A stretch of DNA of 20,469 nucleotides from an uncultured Treponema sp. Lineage in GTDB: Bacteria > Spirochaetota > Spirochaetia > Treponematales > Treponemataceae. Location: NCBI GenBank assembly GCA_937877535.1, contig CALFJF010000007.1, forward strand, positions 1 to 20,469, given 5' to 3'. This document shows positions 1 to 7,558 of the stretch, in pieces. The translations under genes and the position numbers were made by a program. Position 1 is the first letter of the stretch, and every line of letters starts with the position of its first letter. The notes beneath the pieces were generated by a model. That model saw only the letters and a list, made by a program, of their open reading frames with translations, was not told the DNA's origin and did not search any database.

Positions 1-79
1 AACTCTGTCCTGAAATTTCAGCATGATTCTTTGATTTAAAAAACTCGATGTATTTTGAGCGAAGTTCGTTTGCAGTCAT
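1..79 (-). CDS. alaS: Alanyl-tRNA synthetase, N-terminal fragment (runs off left edge)
   Basis: Only the first 26 codons are present; the rest lies beyond base 1. The peptide begins MTANELRSKYIEFFKSKNHA, which matches the very conserved start of bacterial AlaS (a short helix with a YxxFFxSKxH-like pattern before the class II catalytic core). AlaS charges tRNA-Ala with alanine in the cytoplasm. The ATG (bases 79-77 on the minus strand) lies 14 bp after the stop of the OmpA-family gene, on the same strand, so it is probably transcribed with it. No clear Shine-Dalgarno is seen in the AT-rich gap. The identity is recognised from the N-terminus alone; the catalytic, editing and C-Ala domains cannot be checked here. 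Confidence 0.85.
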   Translation of the reverse strand, partial: MTANELRSKYIEFFKSKNHAEISGQS

Positions 80-93
80 AATACACAATTATA

Positions 94-2394
94 TTATTTT
101 ATTAGGATGAATTCAACTCTACGGTTTTTCCAGCGGTTCACGGCATCGTAAGCGGGAACAAGCATTTGCGTTCCGCCGTTTCCTGTTGCAGAAAGACGCT
201 CCGCGCTAATTCCCTCGCGCACAAGATAATCCATAACGAACCGCGCGCGCTCTTCAGAAAGTTGCTGAACTTCAAGTTCTTCTTGCGGAGTGCCAGTCAT
301 GTTGTTCGCATTTCCTTCGATTGAAACGTTGTACCCTTGGAATTTTTTGAGAATTTGCGCCACTCGATTTAAGACGCGAATGTTGTTTTCAATCGTTCGC
401 TCGTCAAGTCCTTTGCTTTCGCCGTCCCACGCGGGGTCAGAGCGAACTTCCTCGTCGCTCTTAAAATCCGCGTTGTCAGAGCGGAAAATAATCGACGGCA
501 CTTGAATCTTGAGTTTTCCGCCCTCGCTGATTACCAGAATATCGACTTGAATGAATCCCTCTTCCGTGCATTTTGTGCCGTTTGCATCGGTGAGCGAGAA
601 CGTATACGGATAATCGGTCGCAGACTGCACGAGTTCCCCCGTTGCCGCTTTTCCGTCCCAAGTAAGTCGCTCTGGAATTGTTCCCGCGCCCTTTGTTTCC
701 CAAAACACGCGCCTGCCGTCTGGGTGTTTTACCGTAAACGACCACTCCTTGATTCCCGCTTCGCTTTTTACGTCCAACAGAACCGTCAGCGTGTCGCCAG
801 AACCGTCGCCGTCTGGACTAAAATATCGCGGCGAAATTCGTAAAGCCGCCGTTGGAACAGGCAAATCCTCCACACTCGACGTTTTTACCACTTGAGAAAC
901 GGAATTTTGCGTCTGAAAATCGTCTTCCGCCTCCACTTCGCTTTCCGCCAAAGCCACTTCGGGCACTTTTTTATCCGCGTCGAATTTTCGCAAAACCACG
1001 GGCTGAACCGACTCCACATAAAATCCTTCAGGATTTACGGAAACTTTTTGAAGCACGACTAAACCGTCTTTTTCCAAAGGCTGATACTCGCCAGAAAAAA
1101 ACGACGTTTTGCCCTCGCTTCTAAATTGAATAAACGTTCGACCAAAAATATCGATTTGCGTGTACCGCCCTTTGTCGCTGATTCCATCGCCCTCCGCCGT
1201 GTACTCGCTTCCAGTAAATCCCACGTGAACGCCGTCCGCGCTTTCCCACGCTTCTTCGGCAACGAGTTTTTCGATAAATTCGCTCACGCCTTCTCGATTT
1301 TTCTTTTTTGGAACGGAAACCACTTTTTTGTACGAGCCGTCCCACAAATTTTCCTCGCCAATTAACATACGAACGTCGTCTTGAATCCGAACGCGAATTT
1401 CGTCAAGCGAAACGAGCGAAATGTCAAACCGCCGCTGCAAATTTTCAATCGATTTATTCACAGAAGAAAAATAAATTCCGCCACGTCGCGGTATACTGTC
1501 AAACCATGAATAAACCTCTTCCGCATCCTCATATTGAAATATAATCTCCGAGTTTGAATAGTCGAAAAAAATATATCTTCGATTTTCCGCGCCGTCGTTT
1601 TTGTACCACAGTCCGTCCAAAAATTTCACGAATGAACCGACCGTTCCGTCTTGAATATTTGCAAGCGCGCGCGAAGCAATGGAACTTCCAGGAACGCGAA
1701 TTGAACGCACTTCCGAATATTTTTGCTCCGCTTCGCTCCAATCAAAAAGCGTTTGAATTTGGTCATTTTGAGCGTTTTCGTAAACCCACACAGGAAAACT
1801 TTCCCCGCGCGAAAGCGAAAGTTGATACGCTTCGCTCCGCTCCGACTGCTGAACAAAAACGGTTCCTTCGACACTAAACTCCCCGATAAGATTCAGCGAA
1901 AACGTGTCAGAATCCAAAACGGGGCGAAACATTTTTAGCACAAACCGTCCGTCATCTCCGCCACCTTGATATATGAGCGCATTAGAATGGTCTCCTATAA
2001 CGTCTATACAAGTACAGGCAAAAGAACGCACTTGCGATATTTCAGTCTGAATCGAAAACGAGCGAACGTATGCTTTTTTTTCTGGAACGTACAACCCCAC
2101 CACAATTAAAAGATGCGGATTTTGCAATGTTTTTAGAACGGAAATTTGGTCGTCAAAACCGTCGCCGTTCAAATCCGCTTCAACCGTGGAAATCAAAAAT
2201 TCCTCGTCGGAAAGCGTCAAAAACGAATTTGAGCCATCGTCGTCTTCGTATTCGTTGGATTTTTGGGAACTTGAAGGAATGACCACGCGAGAACCGCTCC
2301 CGTCGTTTCTCTTGGAGAAAAAAGCACGACTGAAAAATAAAAAGGAGAGAATTACGGTAACAAAAACAAAAACAACGGGAACGAGTTTTTTCAT
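94..2394 (-). CDS. OmpA-family envelope protein with FlgD-like Ig domain
   Basis: A 766-residue protein. Residues 1-26 form an uncleaved anchor or signal peptide (MKK then a long Val/Phe/Leu run). Residues 74-82 read DLNGDGFDD, a calcium-loop or FG-GAP-like motif. Residues about 525-620 look like a FlgD/gliding-type Ig-like domain, opening with SPDGDG and containing TWDGK. Residues about 640-766 are an OmpA-like peptidoglycan-binding domain with LSEERA at 712-717 and the ending NRRVEF. The domain normally has an Asp in a GHTD motif; here it is Asn697 (GNAN), while the matching Arg716 is kept. The likely role is a large periplasmic or surface protein attached to peptidoglycan. Treponemal proteins of this general build are sometimes named pallilysin-related, but no HEXXH metalloprotease motif is present, so that name is not used. 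It starts 11 bp after pgsA and lies 14 bp before alaS. Confidence 0.8.
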   Translation of the reverse strand: MKKLVPVVFVFVTVILSFLFFSRAFFSKRNDGSGSRVVIPSSSQKSNEYEDDDGSNSFLTLSDEEFLISTVEADLNGDGFDDQISVLKTLQNPHLLIVVGLYVPEKKAYVRSFSIQTEISQVRSFACTCIDVIGDHSNALIYQGGGDDGRFVLKMFRPVLDSDTFSLNLIGEFSVEGTVFVQQSERSEAYQLSLSRGESFPVWVYENAQNDQIQTLFDWSEAEQKYSEVRSIRVPGSSIASRALANIQDGTVGSFVKFLDGLWYKNDGAENRRYIFFDYSNSEIIFQYEDAEEVYSWFDSIPRRGGIYFSSVNKSIENLQRRFDISLVSLDEIRVRIQDDVRMLIGEENLWDGSYKKVVSVPKKKNREGVSEFIEKLVAEEAWESADGVHVGFTGSEYTAEGDGISDKGRYTQIDIFGRTFIQFRSEGKTSFFSGEYQPLEKDGLVVLQKVSVNPEGFYVESVQPVVLRKFDADKKVPEVALAESEVEAEDDFQTQNSVSQVVKTSSVEDLPVPTAALRISPRYFSPDGDGSGDTLTVLLDVKSEAGIKEWSFTVKHPDGRRVFWETKGAGTIPERLTWDGKAATGELVQSATDYPYTFSLTDANGTKCTEEGFIQVDILVISEGGKLKIQVPSIIFRSDNADFKSDEEVRSDPAWDGESKGLDERTIENNIRVLNRVAQILKKFQGYNVSIEGNANNMTGTPQEELEVQQLSEERARFVMDYLVREGISAERLSATGNGGTQMLVPAYDAVNRWKNRRVEFILIK

Positions 2395-2405
2395 TTCAAA
2401 GTCAA

Positions 2406-3038
2406 TTATTCGCTTGCTTTTTTGAGGATTCCGCCAAAATTTCGCAAATAATCAAAAAACGAAATGTATGACAAAATCGCGCAAATTCCAAAAAAACAAT
2501 AGCAAACATAAACGATTTTATCTAAAAAATCCTCGCTGATAACACCAGAATCCAAAGCAATCAATGCAAGTCCTGTACGCGCAAAACCTTCTACGACTAT
2601 TACAAAAAAACAACTTATCACATAAAAAACGGTTTTGAATTTTCCGCCATTCCGAGCCGCGATTGCAGTTCCGCCTTTTGCCACAACCATTCGCAAAAAA
2701 TTCTGACTAAATTCGCGGTACAAAATGAGCACAAACAAAACGGTCGGCATATATCCAGAAAAAACAAAGCATGTAAACATTGATAAATGAAGAAAAACGT
2801 CCGCGAACGGGTCAAACATTTTTCCAAAATCGCTGACTTCGCCGTTTTTTCTTGCCCAGTGTCCGTCAAGATAATCCGTGATTTCCGCAAAAATCAAAAG
2901 AATCGTGAGGGCGCAAAACGTCGCGATTGAAATCGCGCTTCCGTCGGGGGCTTTTAACCAAATGGGAAGAAAATACAATATGAATAAAATCGGTGCGCAA
3001 ATCAAACGGCACAGCGTGAACTTATTCGAGGTTTTCAT
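2406..3038 (-). CDS. pgsA: CDP-alcohol phosphatidyltransferase (PgsA-type)
   Basis: A 210-residue integral membrane enzyme. The CDP-alcohol phosphatidyltransferase signature D-x2-DG-x2-AR-x8-G-x3-D-x3-D is complete: Asp55, Asp58, Gly59, Ala62, Arg63, Gly72, Asp76 and Asp80. Several hydrophobic helices flank it (about 10-27, 36-54, 83-105, 133-152, 170-197). The family swaps the CMP of a CDP-diacylglycerol for an alcohol; with this size and position the likely product is phosphatidylglycerophosphate, but phosphatidylinositol or other head groups cannot be excluded. The gene lies 80 bp after the unknown membrane protein and has its own promoter-like sequence (-35 TTGACT, 17 bp, -10 GATACT) that ends 6 nt before the ATG, so the mRNA may be leaderless. 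The OmpA-family gene follows after 11 bp. Confidence 0.85.
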   Translation of the reverse strand: MKTSNKFTLCRLICAPILFILYFLPIWLKAPDGSAISIATFCALTILLIFAEITDYLDGHWARKNGEVSDFGKMFDPFADVFLHLSMFTCFVFSGYMPTVLFVLILYREFSQNFLRMVVAKGGTAIAARNGGKFKTVFYVISCFFVIVVEGFARTGLALIALDSGVISEDFLDKIVYVCYCFFGICAILSYISFFDYLRNFGGILKKASE

Positions 3039-3073
3039 TTTTTAAGTATCGTTGCGACGGCTCAAAAAGTCAA
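3039..3073 (-). promoter_or_regulatory. Candidate promoter of pgsA (possibly leaderless)
   Basis: On the minus strand, TTGACT (3073-3068) is followed by a 17-bp spacer and GATACT (3050-3045). The -10 ends 6 nt before the ATG at 3038, so a start point at +7 would fall on the A of ATG. No Shine-Dalgarno is present. The match is 5/6 for -35 and 4/6 for -10; the call is by eye. Confidence 0.5.
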
Positions 3074-3118
3074 GTTATCGCGCAAAGGCTTTTTTGCTCG
3101 CTTTTGATTTTGCCACGG

Positions 3119-3781
3119 CTAAAGCGTTTGATTCGCTTTTATTTCAAAATCGTTTTCGGTTTGCAAAAACTCGATTTTATAACGAGCGGGGAGATTTTCG
3201 ACTTTGGGAAGCAAAACCTCTTTTTCAAAAATCTCCAGCGGATAAAAAGAAAAAACGCGATTTTGCAATGAAGACGGCTCGATTTTTTTTGAAGAAAACC
3301 AAAAACGCCGCACAGGAAACGGAAAAAAATCGGAAACACGACAAACAAAAATACTCGTCGCATTTTTCTCGGTTTCACTCGTCAAAACGTCTAAAAAAAG
3401 TGCCTGCTCTCCAAAAGTCGTACATTCTGGAAAAGTTGAGCGCAAAAAAGAAACAGAATACCACCAAACAAAACAATAGAAAACGGCGACGGGAATCAAA
3501 AGAAATTTCCAAAGCGCGGATATTAAAAATCCAATCAAAAAAGCAAAAAAAAGAAATCGGACGTTTTGTGAAAAAAAGACGTTCGGCGGAAAAGAGCGAA
3601 AAAATCGGACGACGTAAAACGCAAAAAATGATACGGAAACGGACGCGCACACGCAAAAACAAGAGAACCGTGAAGCGCGACGACGAAATGCTTTGGCGAT
3701 AATTGCGCAAACGGGGCACGCAAACGCCGCGCCAAAAAACAACGTTCCCGCCCCAAAAATGAGCGCGGCAGAAAATATCAT
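3119..3781 (-). CDS. Unknown Phe-rich membrane protein
   Basis: A 220-residue protein of no recognised family. The N-terminal half is strongly hydrophobic, with four likely membrane segments (about 1-28, 40-62, 72-90 and 91-115). It is unusually rich in Phe and Cys, including ACPVC near residue 21 and CFCVC near 41. The C-terminal 100 residues look soluble and mixed in charge. The best evidence that it is real is the start: its ATG overlaps the TGA of the upstream kinase-like gene in an ATGA 4-bp overlap (3781-3778), the usual sign of translational coupling. The long open frame on the opposite strand is almost pure Lys/Arg and is rejected as a shadow. The function is unknown; coupling suggests a link to the kinase-like protein. 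Confidence 0.65.
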   Translation of the reverse strand: MIFSAALIFGAGTLFFGAAFACPVCAIIAKAFRRRASRFSCFCVCASVSVSFFAFYVVRFFRSFPPNVFFSQNVRFLFFAFLIGFLISALWKFLLIPVAVFYCFVWWYSVSFLRSTFPECTTFGEQALFLDVLTSETEKNATSIFVCRVSDFFPFPVRRFWFSSKKIEPSSLQNRVFSFYPLEIFEKEVLLPKVENLPARYKIEFLQTENDFEIKANQTL

Positions 3782-4602
3782 TGTCCGTATGCCTTAAAAT
3801 CCTGAACGACGTTTATTGCCGATTCGACTTTGTATTCTGGAATTTCGCACGACACAATGAGAAGCGCACGCTCAACGACCGCGCTCGATTCGGCGATTCC
3901 GTGGAGCGTAATCGTTTTTCCGTCAATCGTTGCGCGAAGAAAATTGATGTTCATGCGGTAATCGAATACAAGCATATTTACGATTCTCTGTCCAATCAAA
4001 AGTTCATTTATCGTAGCCATGCCTTCTTTTTCGCGTTCGTCCGTGATGATTTTTTTTAATCCAATGCTAATCATGTCGGAAACGGTGTCAATGTCAAAAA
4101 GCCCTGTATTTATCACAAAGTGATACAGCGACGGGTCGCGAATGTCAAAATTGAAAAAACTTTTGTGAAATCCTGCACGATTCGAGTCGCTTTCGTTTAT
4201 GCGCTTCATTGCCGCTTTGTCGTCAAAACCGAATTCTTTTTTGAGTCGCTCCATACGCACGGTATTATCCGAAATAAATCTGCATGAAAGATGATTTTGT
4301 ATGTCTTTCAATATAATAAACGACCCACGTCCAATTAAAATGCAATTATTATTTGACGCAAGTTCAAGAATCGCGGTTTGAAGATAATTCAAATATTCAT
4401 CGCGCCCTTTTGAAAGAGAAGCAAAAAAAGACGGTTTTCTCTCGTCGAATTTTTTGAATTTTTCCATCGGAAAACCGAGTTGCGCAATTCTACGCTCGAT
4501 GTCTTTTCTGCCAAAAAAAGTGTACCCAATTTTTTGCGCAACTGCTGCGCACACTTCGTCACCAAGAGATGCAATTTGTCGAGAAACCGTAAGAATCGCC
4601 AT
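3778..4602 (-). CDS. Cytidylate-kinase-like protein with C-terminal BON-like domain
   Basis: A 274-residue protein starting MAILTVSRQI. The frame stays open upstream to 5052, but that part is antisense to the NUDIX gene. The start at 4602 has AAGGAG about 8 nt upstream and fits the family. Residues 1-190 match the cytidylate-kinase-2 type: SRQIASLGDE replaces a regular P-loop, IGRGSF is at 90-95, and an Arg/Asp-rich lid segment reads RINESDSNR then DPSLYHFVINTG. Residues about 205-265 resemble a BON domain (RIVNMLVFDYRMNINF, then ITLHGIAES), a fold tied to lipid or membrane binding. The P-loop lacks the GK[ST] end, so nucleotide kinase activity is uncertain. It leads the operon and is coupled to the membrane protein downstream. 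A regulatory or membrane-related role is inferred. Confidence 0.75.
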   Translation of the reverse strand: MAILTVSRQIASLGDEVCAAVAQKIGYTFFGRKDIERRIAQLGFPMEKFKKFDERKPSFFASLSKGRDEYLNYLQTAILELASNNNCILIGRGSFIILKDIQNHLSCRFISDNTVRMERLKKEFGFDDKAAMKRINESDSNRAGFHKSFFNFDIRDPSLYHFVINTGLFDIDTVSDMISIGLKKIITDEREKEGMATINELLIGQRIVNMLVFDYRMNINFLRATIDGKTITLHGIAESSAVVERALLIVSCEIPEYKVESAINVVQDFKAYGQ

Positions 4603-4721
4603 AAAAACTCCTTTTTGAAATAAAAAATCCGCGCGAAAAACTCCAAAACGATGCTCTAACTGTAATCGCAAAAAGTTCAAAAAGCAATGGACTAAACGAG
4701 AGAACTCTTGATAAAAAACAA

Positions 4722-4739
4722 AAAATCGTAAACGATTTT
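4722..4739. promoter_or_regulatory. Perfect 18-bp palindrome in a divergent intergenic region
   Basis: AAAATCGT, then AA, then ACGATTTT: two perfect 8-bp arms with a 2-bp centre. It lies in the 163-bp gap between the minus-strand kinase-like gene (start 4602) and the plus-strand NUDIX gene (start 4766). The centre is too short for a good RNA hairpin, so a dimeric-repressor operator is the more natural reading. No regulator is identified. AT-rich context raises the chance of coincidence. Confidence 0.35.
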
Positions 4740-4765
4740 CAAAAAACTTTGGAGAAAATCGGTTT

Positions 4766-5320
4766 ATGAAAAAAAACGAAAAACTCGAATGGAATGAAAA
4801 ATCAAAAACGACACTTTTGGAAACGCCCGTTTTTACGGTAAATCGCACGGAAAGCGTGTCGCCCGAAGGGAAAATTGCGCATTTTATAGTAAACGACGCG
4901 CCAGACTGGGTAATCGTTATCGCAGAAGACGGGGACGATTTTTTGATGGTAAAACAATGGCGGCACGGCGAAAACGGCTTGAGTATTGAGTTTCCGGGCG
5001 GAGTCATAGACGACGGAGAGCAACCCGAAGACGGCGCAAGGCGAGAACTCAAAGAAGAAACAGGATTTTGTGCCGAAGAACTCGTTTCGCTCGGTTCAAT
5101 GAATCCAAATCCCGCGCTTTTTAGAAATCGAGTTCACTTTTTTTCTGCTCGAAAACTCAAAAAAGAAAGCGGGCAAAACCTTGACGACGATGAATTTGTG
5201 TCGTTTTTTAGAGTTCCAAAGAAGGAAGTTATCAAAAAAATGGGAAGCCGCGAATATCCGCACGCGATTATGGGAGCCGCTCTCATGCGCTGGATGAGCG
5301 AAAATGAACCAAACTTGTAG
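4766..5320 (+). CDS. NUDIX hydrolase, ADP-ribose pyrophosphatase-like
   Basis: A 184-residue protein with a perfect NUDIX box (G-x5-E-x7-RE-U-x-EE-x-G-U) from Gly79 to Phe101, including the REL-KEETGF metal-binding helix. It is preceded by the usual IEFPGG strand-turn. About 15 residues after the box is SMNPNPALF, a proline-containing segment typical of ADP-ribose pyrophosphatases of the NudF/YffH type. The expected reaction is hydrolysis of a nucleoside-diphosphate-X compound such as ADP-ribose to AMP and ribose-5-phosphate; the true substrate cannot be read from sequence. The ATG at 4766 has GGAG 11 nt upstream. It is a single-gene unit, divergent from the kinase-like gene and closed by a terminator at 5324-5355. 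Confidence 0.85.
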   Translation: MKKNEKLEWNEKSKTTLLETPVFTVNRTESVSPEGKIAHFIVNDAPDWVIVIAEDGDDFLMVKQWRHGENGLSIEFPGGVIDDGEQPEDGARRELKEETGFCAEELVSLGSMNPNPALFRNRVHFFSARKLKKESGQNLDDDEFVSFFRVPKKEVIKKMGSREYPHAIMGAALMRWMSENEPNL

Positions 5321-5323
5321 TGC

Positions 5324-5355
5324 AAAAAAAACGGCGAAAACTCGCCGTTTTTGCA
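5324..5355. terminator. Bidirectional intrinsic terminator
   Basis: ACGGCGA (5331-5337) and TCGCCGT (5342-5348) form a 7-bp GC-rich stem with a 4-nt loop. The stem is flanked by an A-run on the left and a T-run on the right, so it works on either strand. It separates the convergent NUDIX gene (stop 5320) and LysM gene (stop 5361). Confidence 0.85.
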
Positions 5356-5360
5356 ATTTG

Positions 5361-6056
5361 TTAGCGTTTCACAGAATACCCGTCGTATTGTTTTGCAGGA
5401 TTATAAACCCCTTCTCGGTATTCTCCCGTTATGCTCGGAATTTCCATTTTCATTCCAGGGTGAATCAAGTTTGGGTCGTTCGGGCGAGGCATTTTTGATT
5501 TGTTTGCCTGATACAGATTTTCCCACAAAAGCGGGTTGTTATACACATAAGACCTACCAGAAATGTTCCAATAACAGTCCCGCGTATCTGCCCAGGGGCG
5601 CACAACATAAAATTGTGGCAACGGCGTAATTTCTTTTACATCGGCAAGCGCAGAAAGAACCGCACGCGCGTATTCAGCCGCTGCGGCATAATCTTCATTT
5701 GCGTAAGAATCTTGAGCCGAAGCGTATGATTTTTCCGCCGCACTAAACGCCATTGGAAAATTTTTATCCGCTTTGATTTTTTTTGCAATTTCGATTTTTT
5801 GAGCCGCCTGCTTCATCACGCCGTCGGCCTCGGCTTTTGCAAGCATTTTTTTCACATACGCTTCAGAAAGAGCAGCATTTTCCTCGGCTTTTTGCGAATA
5901 CTCTACGGAAAGTTCGTACTCTCCAGCGTCAAGTGCAGCCTCGGCTTTTTTTGTATACTCGTCTGCGAGTTTTTGATACGTGTTGTTTTTATAACTTATC
6001 GAAAACGCAATCGAACCAAAAAGAAGCGCACTTGCCAAAATTATACCTTTTTTCAT
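5361..6056 (-). CDS. Exported LysM-domain protein
   Basis: A 231-residue protein. Residues 1-20 are a signal peptide (MKKGIILASALLFGSIAFS). Residues about 25-145 are Ala/Glu/Lys-rich helical repeats of the TPR-like or DUF4398 kind (KLADEYTKKAEAALDAGEY, then EDYAAAAEYAR). Residues about 148-210 form a LysM domain: YVVRPWADTRDCYWNISG, LWENLYQANKSKM, then LIHPGMKMEIP. LysM binds N-acetylglucosamine-containing glycan, so the protein probably sits on peptidoglycan in the periplasm. The ATG at 6056 has AGGAGA 9 nt upstream. It follows the lipoprotein gene by 41 bp and appears to be the second gene of that operon; both carry the same type of helical repeats, which suggests a joint role in envelope structure. 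Confidence 0.8.
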   Translation of the reverse strand: MKKGIILASALLFGSIAFSISYKNNTYQKLADEYTKKAEAALDAGEYELSVEYSQKAEENAALSEAYVKKMLAKAEADGVMKQAAQKIEIAKKIKADKNFPMAFSAAEKSYASAQDSYANEDYAAAAEYARAVLSALADVKEITPLPQFYVVRPWADTRDCYWNISGRSYVYNNPLLWENLYQANKSKMPRPNDPNLIHPGMKMEIPSITGEYREGVYNPAKQYDGYSVKR

Positions 6057-6097
6057 GTTTGTTTCTCCTGTTCGCAGATTTTTTCAGATTCGCCGCA

Positions 6098-7192
6098 TTA
6101 TTTTGCGTCAACGGTCGCTGCTTCTTCCGCTGCAATTGCGCCTTCTGCCATTCTTCCCGCAGTTTCAGCTGTTTCCCCGCTTTCCACGTCGATTACAGAC
6201 TCTTCTGGCGGAGCAAAATTATCTTTCTCCAAAAGCACCGCATTTTCATCTTCGATTCCAGAAACCTTTTCCGTCAAAGGTGCCGAACCGTCCGCTTCTT
6301 CCGCCGTACTCGCGCTCGCCGCAACGCGAGCCTTTGCAGCCTCAAGCCGTGCCTGCGCTTCCTCTCGGTCTTTTTTTACGGTTTCATACAGTTCCGTAAA
6401 TGTTTCCTTGGAAGATTTATATCCACTATACGCTTCTTCGATTTTTCGGAGCGAATACGCACTGTCGGCTTTTTTGAACGTTTCCGCTGCCGCTTTATAG
6501 CGGTCTTTTGTTTTCTTTGCAACCGAAGCCTTTACGCTGTCGGCATCTTTTTTTGCAGCAAGGGCAGCCTTTCGCTCTCTGCCCGCTTGTGCTACAAGAC
6601 CTTTGTTCAAAAGCGCACTATACGAATCATAAGCAAGTTCCGCCTGTTTGAGCATATCAGAACCGTTGCCGTCGTTTGCTCCAAGGTCATCGTACTTTTG
6701 AAGAGCGTCCTCTGCCGCTTTTTTTGTAGAGGCATCAATGTCGCCCCCAGCCATTGCGCTCGTTTTTTCTTTTAGAGATTGCGCGAGCGAAGCCTTTTCA
6801 AGCGATTTGTATTTATTGAGAATATCGTTCAATTCATTTGAATAGTCGTCAGAAGGTTTTTCGCTTACAGATTTTTTGACAGAAGACCAACCAACATCGG
6901 TCGATTTCAAAATGTCTGGATAATATTTTTCAGCACCAGCGTCAACGGCAGCCTTTCGCGCCTGCTCAATTTGCTCCATAAGTGCTTGATTGTCAGCGGT
7001 ATGGTCAACCGCGTTTTCGTCATTTCCAGAATCGTCCACGACTTGAGCAGGAGGCTCTTCCGCTTGAGTCGTATTGTCATCAGGGACTGTTTCAACATCG
7101 GTCGATTTACACCCGTAAAAAGAAATAAGAGCCACCGCTCCTATCGAAAGCACAAATCCCCGCATCATTTTTTTCATCGAAGTGGCTTTCAT
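6098..7192 (-). CDS. Treponemal-type lipoprotein with Ala/Lys-rich coiled repeats
   Basis: A 364-residue protein. A lipobox-like ISFYGC puts the lipidated Cys at residue 28, after a positively charged start and a hydrophobic stretch. A Ser/Asp/Glu-rich linker follows, then a long run of Ala/Lys/Glu helices (about 68-300) with repeated AxxxxxKADSAYSLRK-like helical pairs that suggest TPR-like or coiled-coil structure. The last 70 residues are acidic and Ala-rich and probably disordered. The start at 7192 has AGGGGGA 5-6 nt upstream; an internal ATG at 7177 is less well placed. Lipobox residues in spirochaetes are loose, and Gly at -1 fits. It is promoter-proximal in the operon with the LysM protein. 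The function is not known; a periplasmic scaffold with peptidoglycan contact is inferred from the partner. Confidence 0.75.
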   Translation of the reverse strand: MKATSMKKMMRGFVLSIGAVALISFYGCKSTDVETVPDDNTTQAEEPPAQVVDDSGNDENAVDHTADNQALMEQIEQARKAAVDAGAEKYYPDILKSTDVGWSSVKKSVSEKPSDDYSNELNDILNKYKSLEKASLAQSLKEKTSAMAGGDIDASTKKAAEDALQKYDDLGANDGNGSDMLKQAELAYDSYSALLNKGLVAQAGRERKAALAAKKDADSVKASVAKKTKDRYKAAAETFKKADSAYSLRKIEEAYSGYKSSKETFTELYETVKKDREEAQARLEAAKARVAASASTAEEADGSAPLTEKVSGIEDENAVLLEKDNFAPPEESVIDVESGETAETAGRMAEGAIAAEEAATVDAK

Positions 7193-7240
7193 GATTCCCC
7201 CTTTTTATTTTTTCGCTTTTCTCTTCAATTTTCGGAATTG

Positions 7241-7276
7241 CGGTATTATTATAAAGTAGAAAATGACAACGGGCAA
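7241..7276 (-). promoter_or_regulatory. Sigma-70-type promoter of the lipoprotein/LysM operon
   Basis: On the minus strand: -35 TTGCCC (7276-7271), 17-bp spacer, perfect -10 TATAAT (7253-7248). The predicted start is near 7241, giving a leader of about 48 nt that contains the AGGGGGA ribosome-binding site. It is one of the best promoter matches in the window. Confidence 0.7.
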
Positions 7277-7324
7277 TGAATACAACCGTTAAGGTAATTT
7301 TAATTTTTTTAGAAGGAGTTATAT

Positions 7325-7552
7325 ATGGCAGAAAATTTTTCTTACGAGATTTTGAGAACAATAAAAGTCCTTTCCGAAGAATCAAGTGGGTGGGTACTTG
7401 AATTAAACGAAATTTCGTGGAACGCTCGCGCTCCCAAATTTGACATAAGAGCATGGTCTTCTGACCACAAAAAAATGGGAAAAGGCGTAACGCTTTCAAA
7501 AGAAAATCTCATCGCCTTAAAAGACGCTCTCAACTCGCTGGAACTCGACTAA
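7325..7552 (+). CDS. PC4/YdbC-like single-stranded-DNA-binding protein
   Basis: A 75-residue protein that fits the bacterial PC4/YdbC type: a small beta sheet followed by a C-terminal helix. Visible marks are YEILRTIKVLSEESSGW, LNEISWNARAPKFDIRAW, then KKMGKGVTLSKENLIALKDAL. The motif of W-x-x-x-x-P-x-[FY]-D-I-R-x-W followed by a GKGxTLS turn is characteristic. Family members bind single-stranded DNA or RNA as dimers; the role in bacteria is poorly known. The start has a strong AAGGAG (7313-7318) 6 nt before the ATG. The gene is transcribed alone, divergent from the lipoprotein operon, and its stop codon is only 6 bp from the stop of the convergent holA gene. Confidence 0.8.
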   Translation: MAENFSYEILRTIKVLSEESSGWVLELNEISWNARAPKFDIRAWSSDHKKMGKGVTLSKENLIALKDALNSLELD

Positions 7553-7558
7553 ACAAAA

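Noticed and set aside
94..2394. Metalloprotease (pallilysin) assignment for the OmpA-family protein
   Set aside because: No HEXXH motif is present; only the general build recalls that group.
3052..3702. 216-codon plus-strand open frame opposite the membrane protein
   Set aside because: The product is almost entirely Lys/Arg/Ser, matches no family, and is the mirror of a Phe-rich membrane gene that has a coupled start codon.
5783..6775. 330-codon plus-strand open frame across the LysM and lipoprotein genes
   Set aside because: Phe/Arg/Cys-rich with no family pattern; the minus-strand genes have signal peptides, ribosome-binding sites and a promoter.
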